The position numbers and the translations under genes are program-made. Under the pieces are notes generated by a model. It was not told the origin of the DNA. It was given only the letters and a program-made list of their open reading frames with translations, and searched no databases. Positions 40,751 to 48,281 of a stretch of 48,281 nucleotides of DNA are shown piece after piece. The stretch's first letter is position 1. The number at the start of each line of letters is the position of its first letter. Source of the stretch: JBBDXI01 sp040902425 (lineage in GTDB: Bacteria > Planctomycetota > Phycisphaerae > Phycisphaerales > UBA1924); the NCBI GenBank assembly GCA_040902425.1, contig JBBDXI010000014.1:1-48281 (forward strand), in the 5' to 3' direction.

Positions 40751-42916
40751 TCAGCCGACCTCGGCCCCGATCTTCGTCACAATCTCCCGGAGCCTCTCGA
40801 ACACGCCGAGGTACGTCTCCTCGGCCGCATCCAGCGCTGCGCGGTCCTTGTGCTCGATCGCGCGCCGGAAGAGCGGCAGCGTCCACGGCGCATACCCCGA
40901 GTCCTCGTCGCTCGCGGCGTAGAGGTTCTTGAACCACGGGCGCCCGGGCAGACCCTCCTCGGAGAGCCAGGCGCGGTCGGCCTCGATCAGCAGCGCGTTG
41001 ACCCGCGCCAGGCGCTCGCCCGAGATCGCGCCCGCCTCCACCGCCGCGAGCAGGCGCCGGTCCACGTCGCGCGCCATCGCCTCGAACTGCAGCGCAGCGC
41101 CCTCGAGGCGGGCCAGCTCCGGCGCCACCTCCCGCCCCATGGCCGGCGCCGCGATCACCCCCGCCTCCGCCGCGCGCTTCGTGATGTCGATGAGCTGCCG
41201 GCGCGTCTCCAGCCCGTACCGCGCCGGGTCGAGCGGCAGCAGCGGCGCTGAGGCCATCCGCCCCGAGACCGCGAGCGTCATCCGCGACACCATCAGCGCC
41301 GGCTCGTAGTCCTCCCCCACCACCTTCCAGTACCACGGCAGCGTGTCGTACGTCGAGTGGTACGAGTTCCCCTTCGAGCCCCCGCCGCCCAGCGACGTCG
41401 AGGCGATCCCCGCGTGGCACACGAAGCCGATGTGGTCCGAGCCCCCGCCCAGCTCGCCGAACCGCGGGCGCCCCGCCAGCATCGGGTCCTCCGAACGCCT
41501 GCTCCAGGCCTGAAACACGGTCATCCCGTCCTTCGCCCGCGCCGTCGGGACGCCGGCCGCCGCCTCCTCGACCACCCGCCGGAGCGACGGGGATGTGCTC
41601 GCGTTGAAGTCCGGGCCCATCGAGGCCATGTCGAGGTTGATGTAGGCGACGGCGTCCTTCACCAGCCGCCGGCGCTCCCGCTCCACCCACTCCGTCGAGC
41701 CGATGATCCCGAACTCCTCCGCGCCCCAGGCCGCGAAGACGACCGTGCGCGCCGGGCGTTTCCCCGCCCTCGCCCGGTCGGTGAACGCCCGCGCCGCCTC
41801 CATCAGCGCGATGGTCCCGGCGAGCGGGTCCGACGCCCCGCACCCCCACGCGTCGTGGTGGCACCCGATCACCATCATCTTCCCGGGCTCGCTCGCCCCG
41901 CGCAGCATCCCGATCACGTTGCTCGTCGGGATGATCGCCCGCTCCTGCTCCACCCTCAGCCGCAGCCGCAGCCCCTCGCCGCCGGTGAGCCGGTACGCCA
42001 GCGGCAGGCCCCCCTGCCATTTCTCCGGCACGCCGGGCCCGCTCATCCGCTGGAGGATCTCGTTCGCGGCCGCCCAGCCGACCGGCTGCACGGGGATCCG
42101 CGGGAGGGCAATCTCCTTCGCGTCCAGGCGCTCTGCGTTCTCCGTCGCCTCGCGCCCCGGCGTGAGCGGGTCGCCGGGGTACGGCAGCGTGTTGATCGAC
42201 CCGCGCTCGATGCACGTGGAGTTCGAGTACCCGCCCTCGGGGTACGTGATTCCCTTCATGTAGCCGCTGTCCGACGGGTCGGTGAAGATGACCACCCCGG
42301 CCGCGCCCGCCTCCTGCGCGAACTTCACCTTGTACCCGCGGAAGTTCCCGCCGTAGCGGCAGAGGACGATCCGGCCGCGGACCTCGACGCCCAGCTCGCG
42401 CAGCTTCTCGAAGTCCGCCTTCGCGCCGTAGTTCGCGTACACGATCTCCGCCGTGATCTCCCCGCTCCCGCTGTAGGCGTTCCACCCCGCGGTCTGATCC
42501 GGGTGGCTGGCGAAGGGGTCCTGCGGGAGCGCCTGCTCGCGGATGTCCAGCCGCAGCGGCTCCGGCCCCAGGATCTCCAGCGACGCCCCGACCGGGCGCG
42601 CCAGGAGCGCCCAGAACGTGTGCCGCTCCACCTCCAGCCCCATGTCCTTGAACGCCTTCTCGATCCGCTCGATGGTCCGCAGGTCGCCGGGCGTCCCGGC
42701 GATGTGCGGCTCGGCCCCCAGCAACTGGTGCCACTCCAGCAGCTTGTCCCGCGTGGGCGAACCCAGCAGCGCGGCCTCATACGCGGCGTATGCCGCCCGT
42801 TCGCCGGCGGGCCAGCAGGAGAGGGTCCCGGCCGCGCCGGGGTCACGGGCGGAGCCGGCCAAGACACCGACCGCCCCCAGAGCCAGAACCAACACGGCTG
42901 CCGCGGCTCGCCTCAT
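40751..42916 (-). CDS. Exported M28 peptidase of the glutamate carboxypeptidase II type
   Basis: A 721-residue exported di-zinc peptidase with the three-domain layout of human GCPII and transferrin-receptor-like proteins: signal peptide (AAAAVLVLALGAVGVLAG), a PA insert (RIVLCRYGGNFRGYKVKFAQ, GVVIFTDPSD), the M28 core and a C-terminal helical dimerisation domain ending in FERLREIVTKIG. Zinc and catalytic residues are H353 (CHHDAW), D363, E400/E401 (WGAEEFG), D429 (INLDMAS) and a His in SYHSTYDTLPWYW. It would trim N- or C-terminal residues from peptides outside the cytoplasm. I start at the ATG at 42916; upstream open frame is shadow of psuG. It converges on the HU-like gene. Confidence 0.92.
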   Translation of the reverse strand: MRRAAAAVLVLALGAVGVLAGSARDPGAAGTLSCWPAGERAAYAAYEAALLGSPTRDKLLEWHQLLGAEPHIAGTPGDLRTIERIEKAFKDMGLEVERHTFWALLARPVGASLEILGPEPLRLDIREQALPQDPFASHPDQTAGWNAYSGSGEITAEIVYANYGAKADFEKLRELGVEVRGRIVLCRYGGNFRGYKVKFAQEAGAAGVVIFTDPSDSGYMKGITYPEGGYSNSTCIERGSINTLPYPGDPLTPGREATENAERLDAKEIALPRIPVQPVGWAAANEILQRMSGPGVPEKWQGGLPLAYRLTGGEGLRLRLRVEQERAIIPTSNVIGMLRGASEPGKMMVIGCHHDAWGCGASDPLAGTIALMEAARAFTDRARAGKRPARTVVFAAWGAEEFGIIGSTEWVERERRRLVKDAVAYINLDMASMGPDFNASTSPSLRRVVEEAAAGVPTARAKDGMTVFQAWSRRSEDPMLAGRPRFGELGGGSDHIGFVCHAGIASTSLGGGGSKGNSYHSTYDTLPWYWKVVGEDYEPALMVSRMTLAVSGRMASAPLLPLDPARYGLETRRQLIDITKRAAEAGVIAAPAMGREVAPELARLEGAALQFEAMARDVDRRLLAAVEAGAISGERLARVNALLIEADRAWLSEEGLPGRPWFKNLYAASDEDSGYAPWTLPLFRRAIEHKDRAALDAAEETYLGVFERLREIVTKIGAEVG

Positions 42917-42989
42917 GGTCCGAGTGTACGGTATCGCCCCCCTCCCACCTCCTCCCCTCCGCCCCTCCGCCCCCTCCGCCCGGAACCCC

Positions 42990-43865
42990 ATGCAGGTCAT
43001 CAACCGAGCCGGCCCAGCCCCCGTCGCCCTGGAGACCACGCTCCTGGCCCACGGCGTCCCGCGCGAGAGCGGCGCCGCCCTCGCCCGTGAGCTCGCCGGG
43101 ATCGTCCGCGCCCGGGGCGCATCGCCGGCTGTCGTGGGCATCCTCGACGGCAGCCCCATCGTCGGCATGACCGACGACGAGGTCGCCCGCCTCCTCGCCT
43201 CCGCCGACGTGCCGAAGGTCAACACCTCCAACCTTGGCATCGCCCTGCACCGGCGGACCCACGGCGCGACCACGGTGAGCGCCACCCTCGAACTCGCCGC
43301 GGGCGCGGGGGTCCGGGTCTTCGCCACCGGCGGCATCGGGGGGGTTCACCGCGACTACGGGTCCCGCCTGGATATCAGCGCCGACCTGGCCGCCCTCGCC
43401 CGCTTCCCGGTCGCGGTGGTGTGCAGCGGGGTCAAGTCGCTGCTGGATGTCGAGTCCACGCGCGAGGCCCTGGAGACTCTGGGCATTCCGGTGGTGGGCT
43501 TCCGGACCGATCGTTTTCCGGCCTTTTACCTCCGATCATGCGAGTGCGGCGTGGATGCGCGATTCGACGAGGCCGCCGACCTGGCGCACTTCGCCCGGGC
43601 CGAGATCGCCCGAGCGGGCCGGGCGGTCCTGATTGCCAACCCGGTCCCGGAATCCGACCAGATCTCTGCCGCCCAGTGGTCCGCGTGGCTGGAGGTGGCG
43701 CGCCGGCGCATCGAACGCGAACCGGTCTGCGGGCGCGATGTGACCCCGGCGCTTCTGTCAGGACTCCATGAAGCTTCGGGCGGCGCCACGCTCCGCTCCA
43801 ATCTCGCCCTTGTTCGTGCGAACACTGACCTAGCCGCGCAACTGGCTGTCAGGATTGGAAGTTAG
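42990..43865 (+). CDS. psuG: Pseudouridine-5'-phosphate glycosidase
   Basis: A 291-residue enzyme that cleaves pseudouridine 5'-phosphate to uracil and ribose 5-phosphate in pseudouridine breakdown. Signatures: ALETTLLAHGVPRESG with the catalytic Glu, VGILDGSPIVGM, VPKVNTSNLG, TTVSATLELAAGAGVRVFAT with GGIGGVHR, and CSGVKSLLDVESTRE with the catalytic Lys. Near the end NPVPESDQIS is also conserved. The kinase partner psuK is not next to it. It starts 73 bp from the divergent M28 peptidase gene, with no clear Shine-Dalgarno (the upstream bases are C-rich), so the ATG at 42990 is chosen by homology. Confidence 0.95.
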   Translation: MQVINRAGPAPVALETTLLAHGVPRESGAALARELAGIVRARGASPAVVGILDGSPIVGMTDDEVARLLASADVPKVNTSNLGIALHRRTHGATTVSATLELAAGAGVRVFATGGIGGVHRDYGSRLDISADLAALARFPVAVVCSGVKSLLDVESTREALETLGIPVVGFRTDRFPAFYLRSCECGVDARFDEAADLAHFARAEIARAGRAVLIANPVPESDQISAAQWSAWLEVARRRIEREPVCGRDVTPALLSGLHEASGGATLRSNLALVRANTDLAAQLAVRIGS

Positions 43866-43946
43866 CCGTCGCGGCGCACCGCTCGGGCAGGCCTCCACCG
43901 ACGGGACGGCACCCAAGAAACCTCGGGAATTCCAGACCAAAGCGGC

Positions 43947-43975
43947 TTGTGATGAAGCGCCTCCCGCGGTATGTT
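43947..43975 (+). promoter_or_regulatory. Candidate promoter of the subtilase gene
   Basis: TTGTGA (43947-43952) and TATGTT (43970-43975) are spaced by exactly 17 bases, each matching 4 of 6 consensus positions, about 38 bases before the ATG at 44013; GGAGG lies 7-8 bases before that ATG. Confidence 0.45.
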
Positions 43976-44012
43976 CGCGCCTCTGCCGTTTCCAACCCGT
44001 GGAGGATGACCC

Positions 44013-47000
44013 ATGAATCGTCTCGCCGCCGCCCAGTGCTCCGCTATCGCTCTCGCTGCGCTCGCCGGAACCGCGATCCCGGTCGCTGTGCCCACGGCCG
44101 TGGCGCAGGATGCCGCATCGCCCCGCCAGCAACCGAACCAGAACCGCATCACGCTTCCGTCCGGGCGCATCGGGTACGCAACACCCAACAACCTCCTCAA
44201 CCAGCGGACCATCGCCATCCCGGGCACGACCACCCTGCTGGTTCTCTGGGATGAGATCGGCGAGAACGGCGCCCAGACGCCCCACTACCTGGTCTCCCGC
44301 GACGGAAGGACCGTCGCCGGCCGCCCGCGCGACACGTCCTACGAGGTCGCCCTGAAGTACGGGACCTTCGACCCGCGCGCCGGCCTGGGCCTTCCCCAGG
44401 TCGAGCAGCTCCTCCAGGCGCCGGCCGAGAGCCGGCTGTACCTCGTGCAGTGCCACGTCACCGCGCTCCCGGAGTTCCAGGAGCAGATCGCCGCCCTTGG
44501 CGGGGAGATCGTCCGCCACATCCCGCACCACACGATGATCGTGCGGATGGACGGCGCGGCCGCGGCGCAGGTGGCGCAGCTCCCCTTCGTCCGCTGGACC
44601 GACCGGTACCACACCGCGTACAAGCTCGACGCGGCCCTGCTGGCGACCGTCCGCGAGTCTCTCCAGGAGCGTGCCGAGACGCACTACTCGCTTGAGGTCT
44701 TCGAGCGCGGCATGAACCAGCAGCAGGCGGTGGCGGCGCGCGTCCGCGCCCTGGGCGGCACGGTCGAGAACTTCACGGCCGACCAGTTCCGGATGGAGGC
44801 GAGCCTCACGCCCGCCGCGCTCATCGAGATCGCGCGGATGGACGAGGTCCACTTCATGGAGCCGTGGCAGGGGCCCGGCGGGCACGACATGAACATCGTC
44901 CGCTCGATCAGCGGTGCCGACTTCCTCACCGCCGGCACCCTCGCGTTCGACGGACAGGGCGTGCGCGGCGAGGTCTTCGATACAGAGGTCCGCACGGCGC
45001 ACGAGAACTTCACGTTCGCGACCACGCTCCACGGCGGCTCGGCCGGCAACGCCGCCAACCCGCACGGCACGAGCGTCATGAGCATCGTGTTCGGCGACGG
45101 CAACCCCTCGGCCAACGCCCTGGGGCTCCTGCCCGCGGCGGAGTCCCGCATCTTCTACAACTACATCAACTCCAGCCAGTTCACGGCCGGCCAGCCCACA
45201 CGCCTGACACTGAACCAGCAACTGGTGGACCCGGCCGGCGCGTTCCGCGCGGTCTTCCAGACCTCCAGCGTGGGCAACACCCAGACCACCCAGTACACCA
45301 CGATCTCGGCCGAGGTCGACGACTACCTGTACCTCACCCAGCTCCTGTCCTGTCAGTCGCAGAGCAACACCAGCAACCAGAACTCCCGCCCGCAGGCCTG
45401 GGCCAAGAACATCGTCTCGGTCGGCGCCTACTACCACATCAACACCGCCGGGCGCGCCGACGACACCTGGCCCCAGCCGGTCGGCGGCAGTTGCGGCGCC
45501 ACCGGCGCCGCCAGCATCGGCCCTTCCGCCGATGCCCGCATCAAGCCCGACCTGAGCTTCTTCTACGACTGCACGTTCGCCGCCACCAACGCCGGCAACA
45601 ACATCTACGACGATTTCGGCGGCACCAGCGGCGCGACGCCCTCGGTCGCCGGGTGCTTCGGCCTCTTTTTCCAGATGTGGCACGAGTCGGTCTGGAAGGG
45701 CCGGGGCGGCGCTTCGGATGTCTTCACCAGCCGCGCCAAGATGACCACGGCCAAGGCGGCCCTCATCAACACCGCCTTCAAGTACAACTGGCTCGCCGGC
45801 GGCCCCAACGCCAGCATCAACCGCAACGTCCAGGGCTGGGGCATGCCCGACCTGCAGAACCTCTACAACGAGCGCGACAGCACGTTCATCGTGGACGAGG
45901 AGGACGCCCTCCCGCCCCTGGGCGTCAAGAACTACTACGTCCGCGTCCAGCCCGGCGAGCCGGTGCTGAACGTGACCATGAGCTACGTGGACCGGATGGG
46001 CACGGCCGCGGCCGCCATCCACCGCGTCAACGACCTCTCCCTCCGCGTCATTTCCCCCACCGGAACCTCGTACTGGGGCAACAACGGGCTGACGGCGGGG
46101 AACACCTCCACCTCGGGCGGCGTTTCCAACACCCGCGACACGGTCGAGAACGTCTTTGTGGCCAGCCCCGCCGCGGGCGTCTGGCGTATCCAGGTGTTTG
46201 GCGACGACATCGTCCAGGACACGCACCCCGAGACCGCCGCCGTCGACGCCGACTACAGCATCTGGGCGACGGGCGCGACCGAGGTCCGCGACCAGGGGCC
46301 CTGGGGCTACACCGTCCAGTCCAACGGCAACCAGCACCTGTACCGGGTCAATCTGAGCACGGGCGACGCCACCGACCTGGGCCTGCTCACGTTCAACGAC
46401 TCCGAGGGCGTGTGCGTCGGGCCCAACGGCGACCTGTTCGCCATCGGCGGCTCCAACAACCAGCTCTGGAACATCTCGCTGCCGCCGGGAACGCTCGTCG
46501 GGCCCACGCCGCCCCGCCCGCCCAACACCGACGCGGGCCTGGAGTTCTTCAACGGCACGATGTACAACTTGCAGGGCGCCAGCGGAAACAGCGCCCTGTA
46601 CCGGGTGAACCCCGCCACGGCCAGTGCCGCCCTGGTGGGCACCTCCACCATCTTCGCGGACAACCTCGCGATCAACGGCCTCGGCCAGGGCTTCGCCATC
46701 GACGGCATCTTCACCGACTCGCTCTACAGCGTGAACCTCGGCAACGGCGCGCTCACCTCGATCGGCGGGCTGGGCCTGGGCAACATCAGCGTTCAGTTCG
46801 GCTCGTCGTTCTCGGAGAACCAGACCCTCTACGCGATCGACAGCGCGGGCGGCATCTACACCCTCAACACCAGCACCGGCGCTGCGACGCGCATCGCCAA
46901 GGTGGACATCAACGGCGTGGACTCCGCCGGCTTCGAGGGCCTCGCCATCGACCGGACCTCGGCGTGCCGCTTCCAGGACCTTCCCGCCTTCGCCAGCACC

Positions 47001-48071
47001 TTCACCGGCAACACGCGGGGGTACTTCTTCACCAGCCCCGTCAACGCTCAGATCTGCGGCCTGCGGGTCCCCAACGAGTTCGGCGACACGGTGCAGAACA
47101 TCGAGGTCGTGCGCTTCAACACCGCGCCCCCGCTCTTCTCGGCCACCACCAACAACTTCGTGTCCCTCGGGCGCTACGTCAACATGCCCGCCGACGACAT
47201 CGTGCACGTGGACATCCCCATCAGCGCCGGCGACATCATCGGCGTCCTTGGCACCACCGGCACCGCCACGGCTCACAACTCGTACGCGGGCGCCAGCGCC
47301 AACACGTTCTCAACCTCCATCAAGGGAGTGACGGTGGGCACCAAACGGCTCGGCATGCAGTTCAACCTGAATACGACGCCGGCGCGGGACCTGTGGACCG
47401 AAAACGTCAGCCCGATCTCCAGGGTCGAGCTCTACTACCTCGACGGCTCCAACGAGGTCTACATCGACGGCGACACGCTGGCCACCGGCAGCAGCCTCAC
47501 CACTCAGCCCCTGGTGAATCAGATCGGCACCACCACGTTCGTCGGCGAGTTCGTCACGTTTACCAGTGATCCCGAACTCGTCGCCGCCGGCGCCCTGGGC
47601 AACATTCTCGACGTCTCCGCCGCGAATCCCACGGCATCGCTGAGGTTCAACTTCGACGTCGAGTCGGTGACCTGCATCTACGGCGGCAATATCGGCGGGA
47701 TTACGATCGAGGCCCGCAACGCGGCGAACGCCGTGGTGGACACCTTTACGCAGGCCGACACGAATACTGCGCCCGCCGGCCCGGTCACTCTGGCTGCGCC
47801 CGGGATCCGGAGCATCCAGTGGATCGACACGACGGGCGGCGCTTTCGCCGGGATAGACAACATCCGCATCCGCGCCACCAGCGGCTGCTACGCCAACTGC
47901 GACAACAGCACCACGCCCCCGATCCTCAACGTCGCGGACTTCGGCTGTTTCCTGACCAAGTACGCCGCCGGGGACAGCTACGCCAACTGCGACGGCAGCA
48001 CGACCGCCCCCGTCCTGAACGTCGCGGACTTCGGCTGCTTCCTGACCCGCTACGCCGCCGGGTGCAACTGA
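44013..48071 (+). CDS. Large secreted subtilisin-like protease with C-terminal GC-type dockerin-like module
   Basis: A 1352-residue exported S8 peptidase. Signal peptide (IALAALAGTAIPVAVPTAVA) and a long N-terminal region of about 290 residues with two inhibitor/propeptide-like alpha-beta units (LYLVQCHVTALPEFQEQIAA and a second, AVAARVRALGGTVENFTADQ). The catalytic triad is D323 (EVFDTEV), H351 (NPHGTSV) and S539 (GGTSGATPS). After it come a P-domain-like jelly roll (FVASPAAGVWRIQVFGDDIV), several repeats with LYRVNLSTGDATDLGLL and YSVNLGNGALTSIGGLG (likely a propeller), a second jelly roll, and at 1292-1352 two dockerin-like Cys repeats identical in type to those on the M14 peptidase. Unusually long for an S8 protease. 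Confidence 0.94.
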   Translation: MNRLAAAQCSAIALAALAGTAIPVAVPTAVAQDAASPRQQPNQNRITLPSGRIGYATPNNLLNQRTIAIPGTTTLLVLWDEIGENGAQTPHYLVSRDGRTVAGRPRDTSYEVALKYGTFDPRAGLGLPQVEQLLQAPAESRLYLVQCHVTALPEFQEQIAALGGEIVRHIPHHTMIVRMDGAAAAQVAQLPFVRWTDRYHTAYKLDAALLATVRESLQERAETHYSLEVFERGMNQQQAVAARVRALGGTVENFTADQFRMEASLTPAALIEIARMDEVHFMEPWQGPGGHDMNIVRSISGADFLTAGTLAFDGQGVRGEVFDTEVRTAHENFTFATTLHGGSAGNAANPHGTSVMSIVFGDGNPSANALGLLPAAESRIFYNYINSSQFTAGQPTRLTLNQQLVDPAGAFRAVFQTSSVGNTQTTQYTTISAEVDDYLYLTQLLSCQSQSNTSNQNSRPQAWAKNIVSVGAYYHINTAGRADDTWPQPVGGSCGATGAASIGPSADARIKPDLSFFYDCTFAATNAGNNIYDDFGGTSGATPSVAGCFGLFFQMWHESVWKGRGGASDVFTSRAKMTTAKAALINTAFKYNWLAGGPNASINRNVQGWGMPDLQNLYNERDSTFIVDEEDALPPLGVKNYYVRVQPGEPVLNVTMSYVDRMGTAAAAIHRVNDLSLRVISPTGTSYWGNNGLTAGNTSTSGGVSNTRDTVENVFVASPAAGVWRIQVFGDDIVQDTHPETAAVDADYSIWATGATEVRDQGPWGYTVQSNGNQHLYRVNLSTGDATDLGLLTFNDSEGVCVGPNGDLFAIGGSNNQLWNISLPPGTLVGPTPPRPPNTDAGLEFFNGTMYNLQGASGNSALYRVNPATASAALVGTSTIFADNLAINGLGQGFAIDGIFTDSLYSVNLGNGALTSIGGLGLGNISVQFGSSFSENQTLYAIDSAGGIYTLNTSTGAATRIAKVDINGVDSAGFEGLAIDRTSACRFQDLPAFASTFTGNTRGYFFTSPVNAQICGLRVPNEFGDTVQNIEVVRFNTAPPLFSATTNNFVSLGRYVNMPADDIVHVDIPISAGDIIGVLGTTGTATAHNSYAGASANTFSTSIKGVTVGTKRLGMQFNLNTTPARDLWTENVSPISRVELYYLDGSNEVYIDGDTLATGSSLTTQPLVNQIGTTTFVGEFVTFTSDPELVAAGALGNILDVSAANPTASLRFNFDVESVTCIYGGNIGGITIEARNAANAVVDTFTQADTNTAPAGPVTLAAPGIRSIQWIDTTGGAFAGIDNIRIRATSGCYANCDNSTTPPILNVADFGCFLTKYAAGDSYANCDGSTTAPVLNVADFGCFLTRYAAGCN

Positions 48072-48094
48072 TCCGCTGATGCCCAACCACCATC

Positions 48095-48133
48095 GGGCCC
48101 GTGCCGGGGATCGCCCGTACGGGCCCTTTCCTT
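48095..48133 (+). terminator. Rho-independent terminator after the subtilase gene
   Basis: GGGCCCGT (48095-48102) pairs perfectly with ACGGGCCC (48119-48126), followed by TTTCCTTT. The loop is 16 bases. It faces the oppositely oriented terminator of the tRNA gene. Confidence 0.7.
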
Positions 48134-48189
48134 TGGGGTCGCCCCCCGCGCCCCCGGGTTGGCGCCCGTCCCGCCGTACGCCGTGCCTC

Positions 48190-48227
48190 AAAAACAAACA
48201 GGGCCCCGGCCAGCCAGCCGGGGCCCC
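48190..48227 (-). terminator. Rho-independent terminator after the tRNA gene
   Basis: On the minus strand GGGCCCCGGC pairs with GCCGGGGCCC (48226-48217 with 48210-48201) around a 6-base loop, followed by TGTTTGTTTTT. A perfect 10-bp stem with a T-rich tail, starting a few bases past the tRNA 3' end. Confidence 0.85.
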
Positions 48228-48230
48228 AAG

Positions 48231-48281
48231 CACGGGCAGTAGGAGTCGAACCCACAACCTCCTGATCCGTAGTCAGGTGCT
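48231..48281 (-). tRNA. tRNA-Arg(ACG), 3' part
   Basis: Read on the minus strand the window edge gives the anticodon arm CCTGA-CTACGGA-TCAGG with anticodon ACG, variable loop AGGTT, T arm GTGGG-TTCGACT-CCTAC, the acceptor 3' strand TGCCCGT and discriminator G. The CCA end is not encoded. The D arm and 5' acceptor strand lie beyond the window. A34 would be edited to inosine by TadA to read CGN codons. Confidence 0.85.

Noticed and set aside
1..48281. Prophage, integron, toxin-antitoxin or defence island
   Set aside because: No integrase, phage structural, toxin, nuclease-helicase or methylase genes were seen; the only mobile-type gene is the single RAYT.

Overview
This 48.3 kb window has very high GC (about 70 percent by eye) and looks like chromosome of a planctomycete of the Phycisphaerae/Phycisphaerales type. 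The best taxonomic clue is the paired C-terminal Cys-rich module (ANCDGSTxAPVLNVxDF repeats) on two secreted peptidases, which I recall as the GC-type dockerin of that group. Pseudopilins of the RRAFTLIE type and many Pro/Ala-rich secreted tails agree with this. No phage or plasmid functions were seen.

Layout. (1) 1-3210, minus: sucA (2-oxoglutarate dehydrogenase E1) followed by the start of sucB (E2), cut by the window edge. (2) 3334-8322, minus: a tightly coupled run pstS-pstC-pstA-pstB-aquaporin-arsC, joining high-affinity phosphate uptake to arsenate reduction and a MIP channel, with a Pho-box-like direct repeat ahead of pstS. (3) 8428-25735, minus: a type II secretion (T2SS) cluster. In transcription order it is gspF, gspG, gspH, gspI, gspJ, gspK, a PilM/PilN-like GspL, a PilO/PilP-like GspM, a giant secretin of 2969 residues and a small lipoprotein. 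Most junctions are 4-bp ATGA/GTGA overlaps. (4) 25840-30954: glutathione peroxidase and a tiny lipoprotein (minus), then a tandem PTPS/QueD-like protein, a dockerin-tagged M14 carboxypeptidase and the ATPase gspE (plus). (5) 30955-33620: serC, a REP-associated Y1 transposase (RAYT) with three copies of a hairpin-rich repeat around it, a separate palindromic repeat, and a small membrane protein. (6) 33645-43865: a GT9 glycosyltransferase, two coupled secreted proteins of unknown function, a 2-hydroxyacid dehydrogenase, an EEP-family hydrolase, an HU-like protein, a glutamate carboxypeptidase II-like M28 peptidase and psuG. (7) 44013-48071: a 1352-residue dockerin-tagged subtilase, then back-to-back terminators and the 3' part of tRNA-Arg(ACG).

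The standout is the giant secretin. I count one N0-like domain and about 29 successive N1-type (secretin/NolW-like) domains before a normal secretin pore domain, where a standard GspD has three N1-type domains. With the complete pseudopilin set, L- and M-like platform proteins, GspF, GspE and dockerin-tagged exoproteases nearby, this suggests an unusually long trans-periplasmic export conduit. That function is inferred. The domain count is read directly from the protein but should be confirmed with profile searches.
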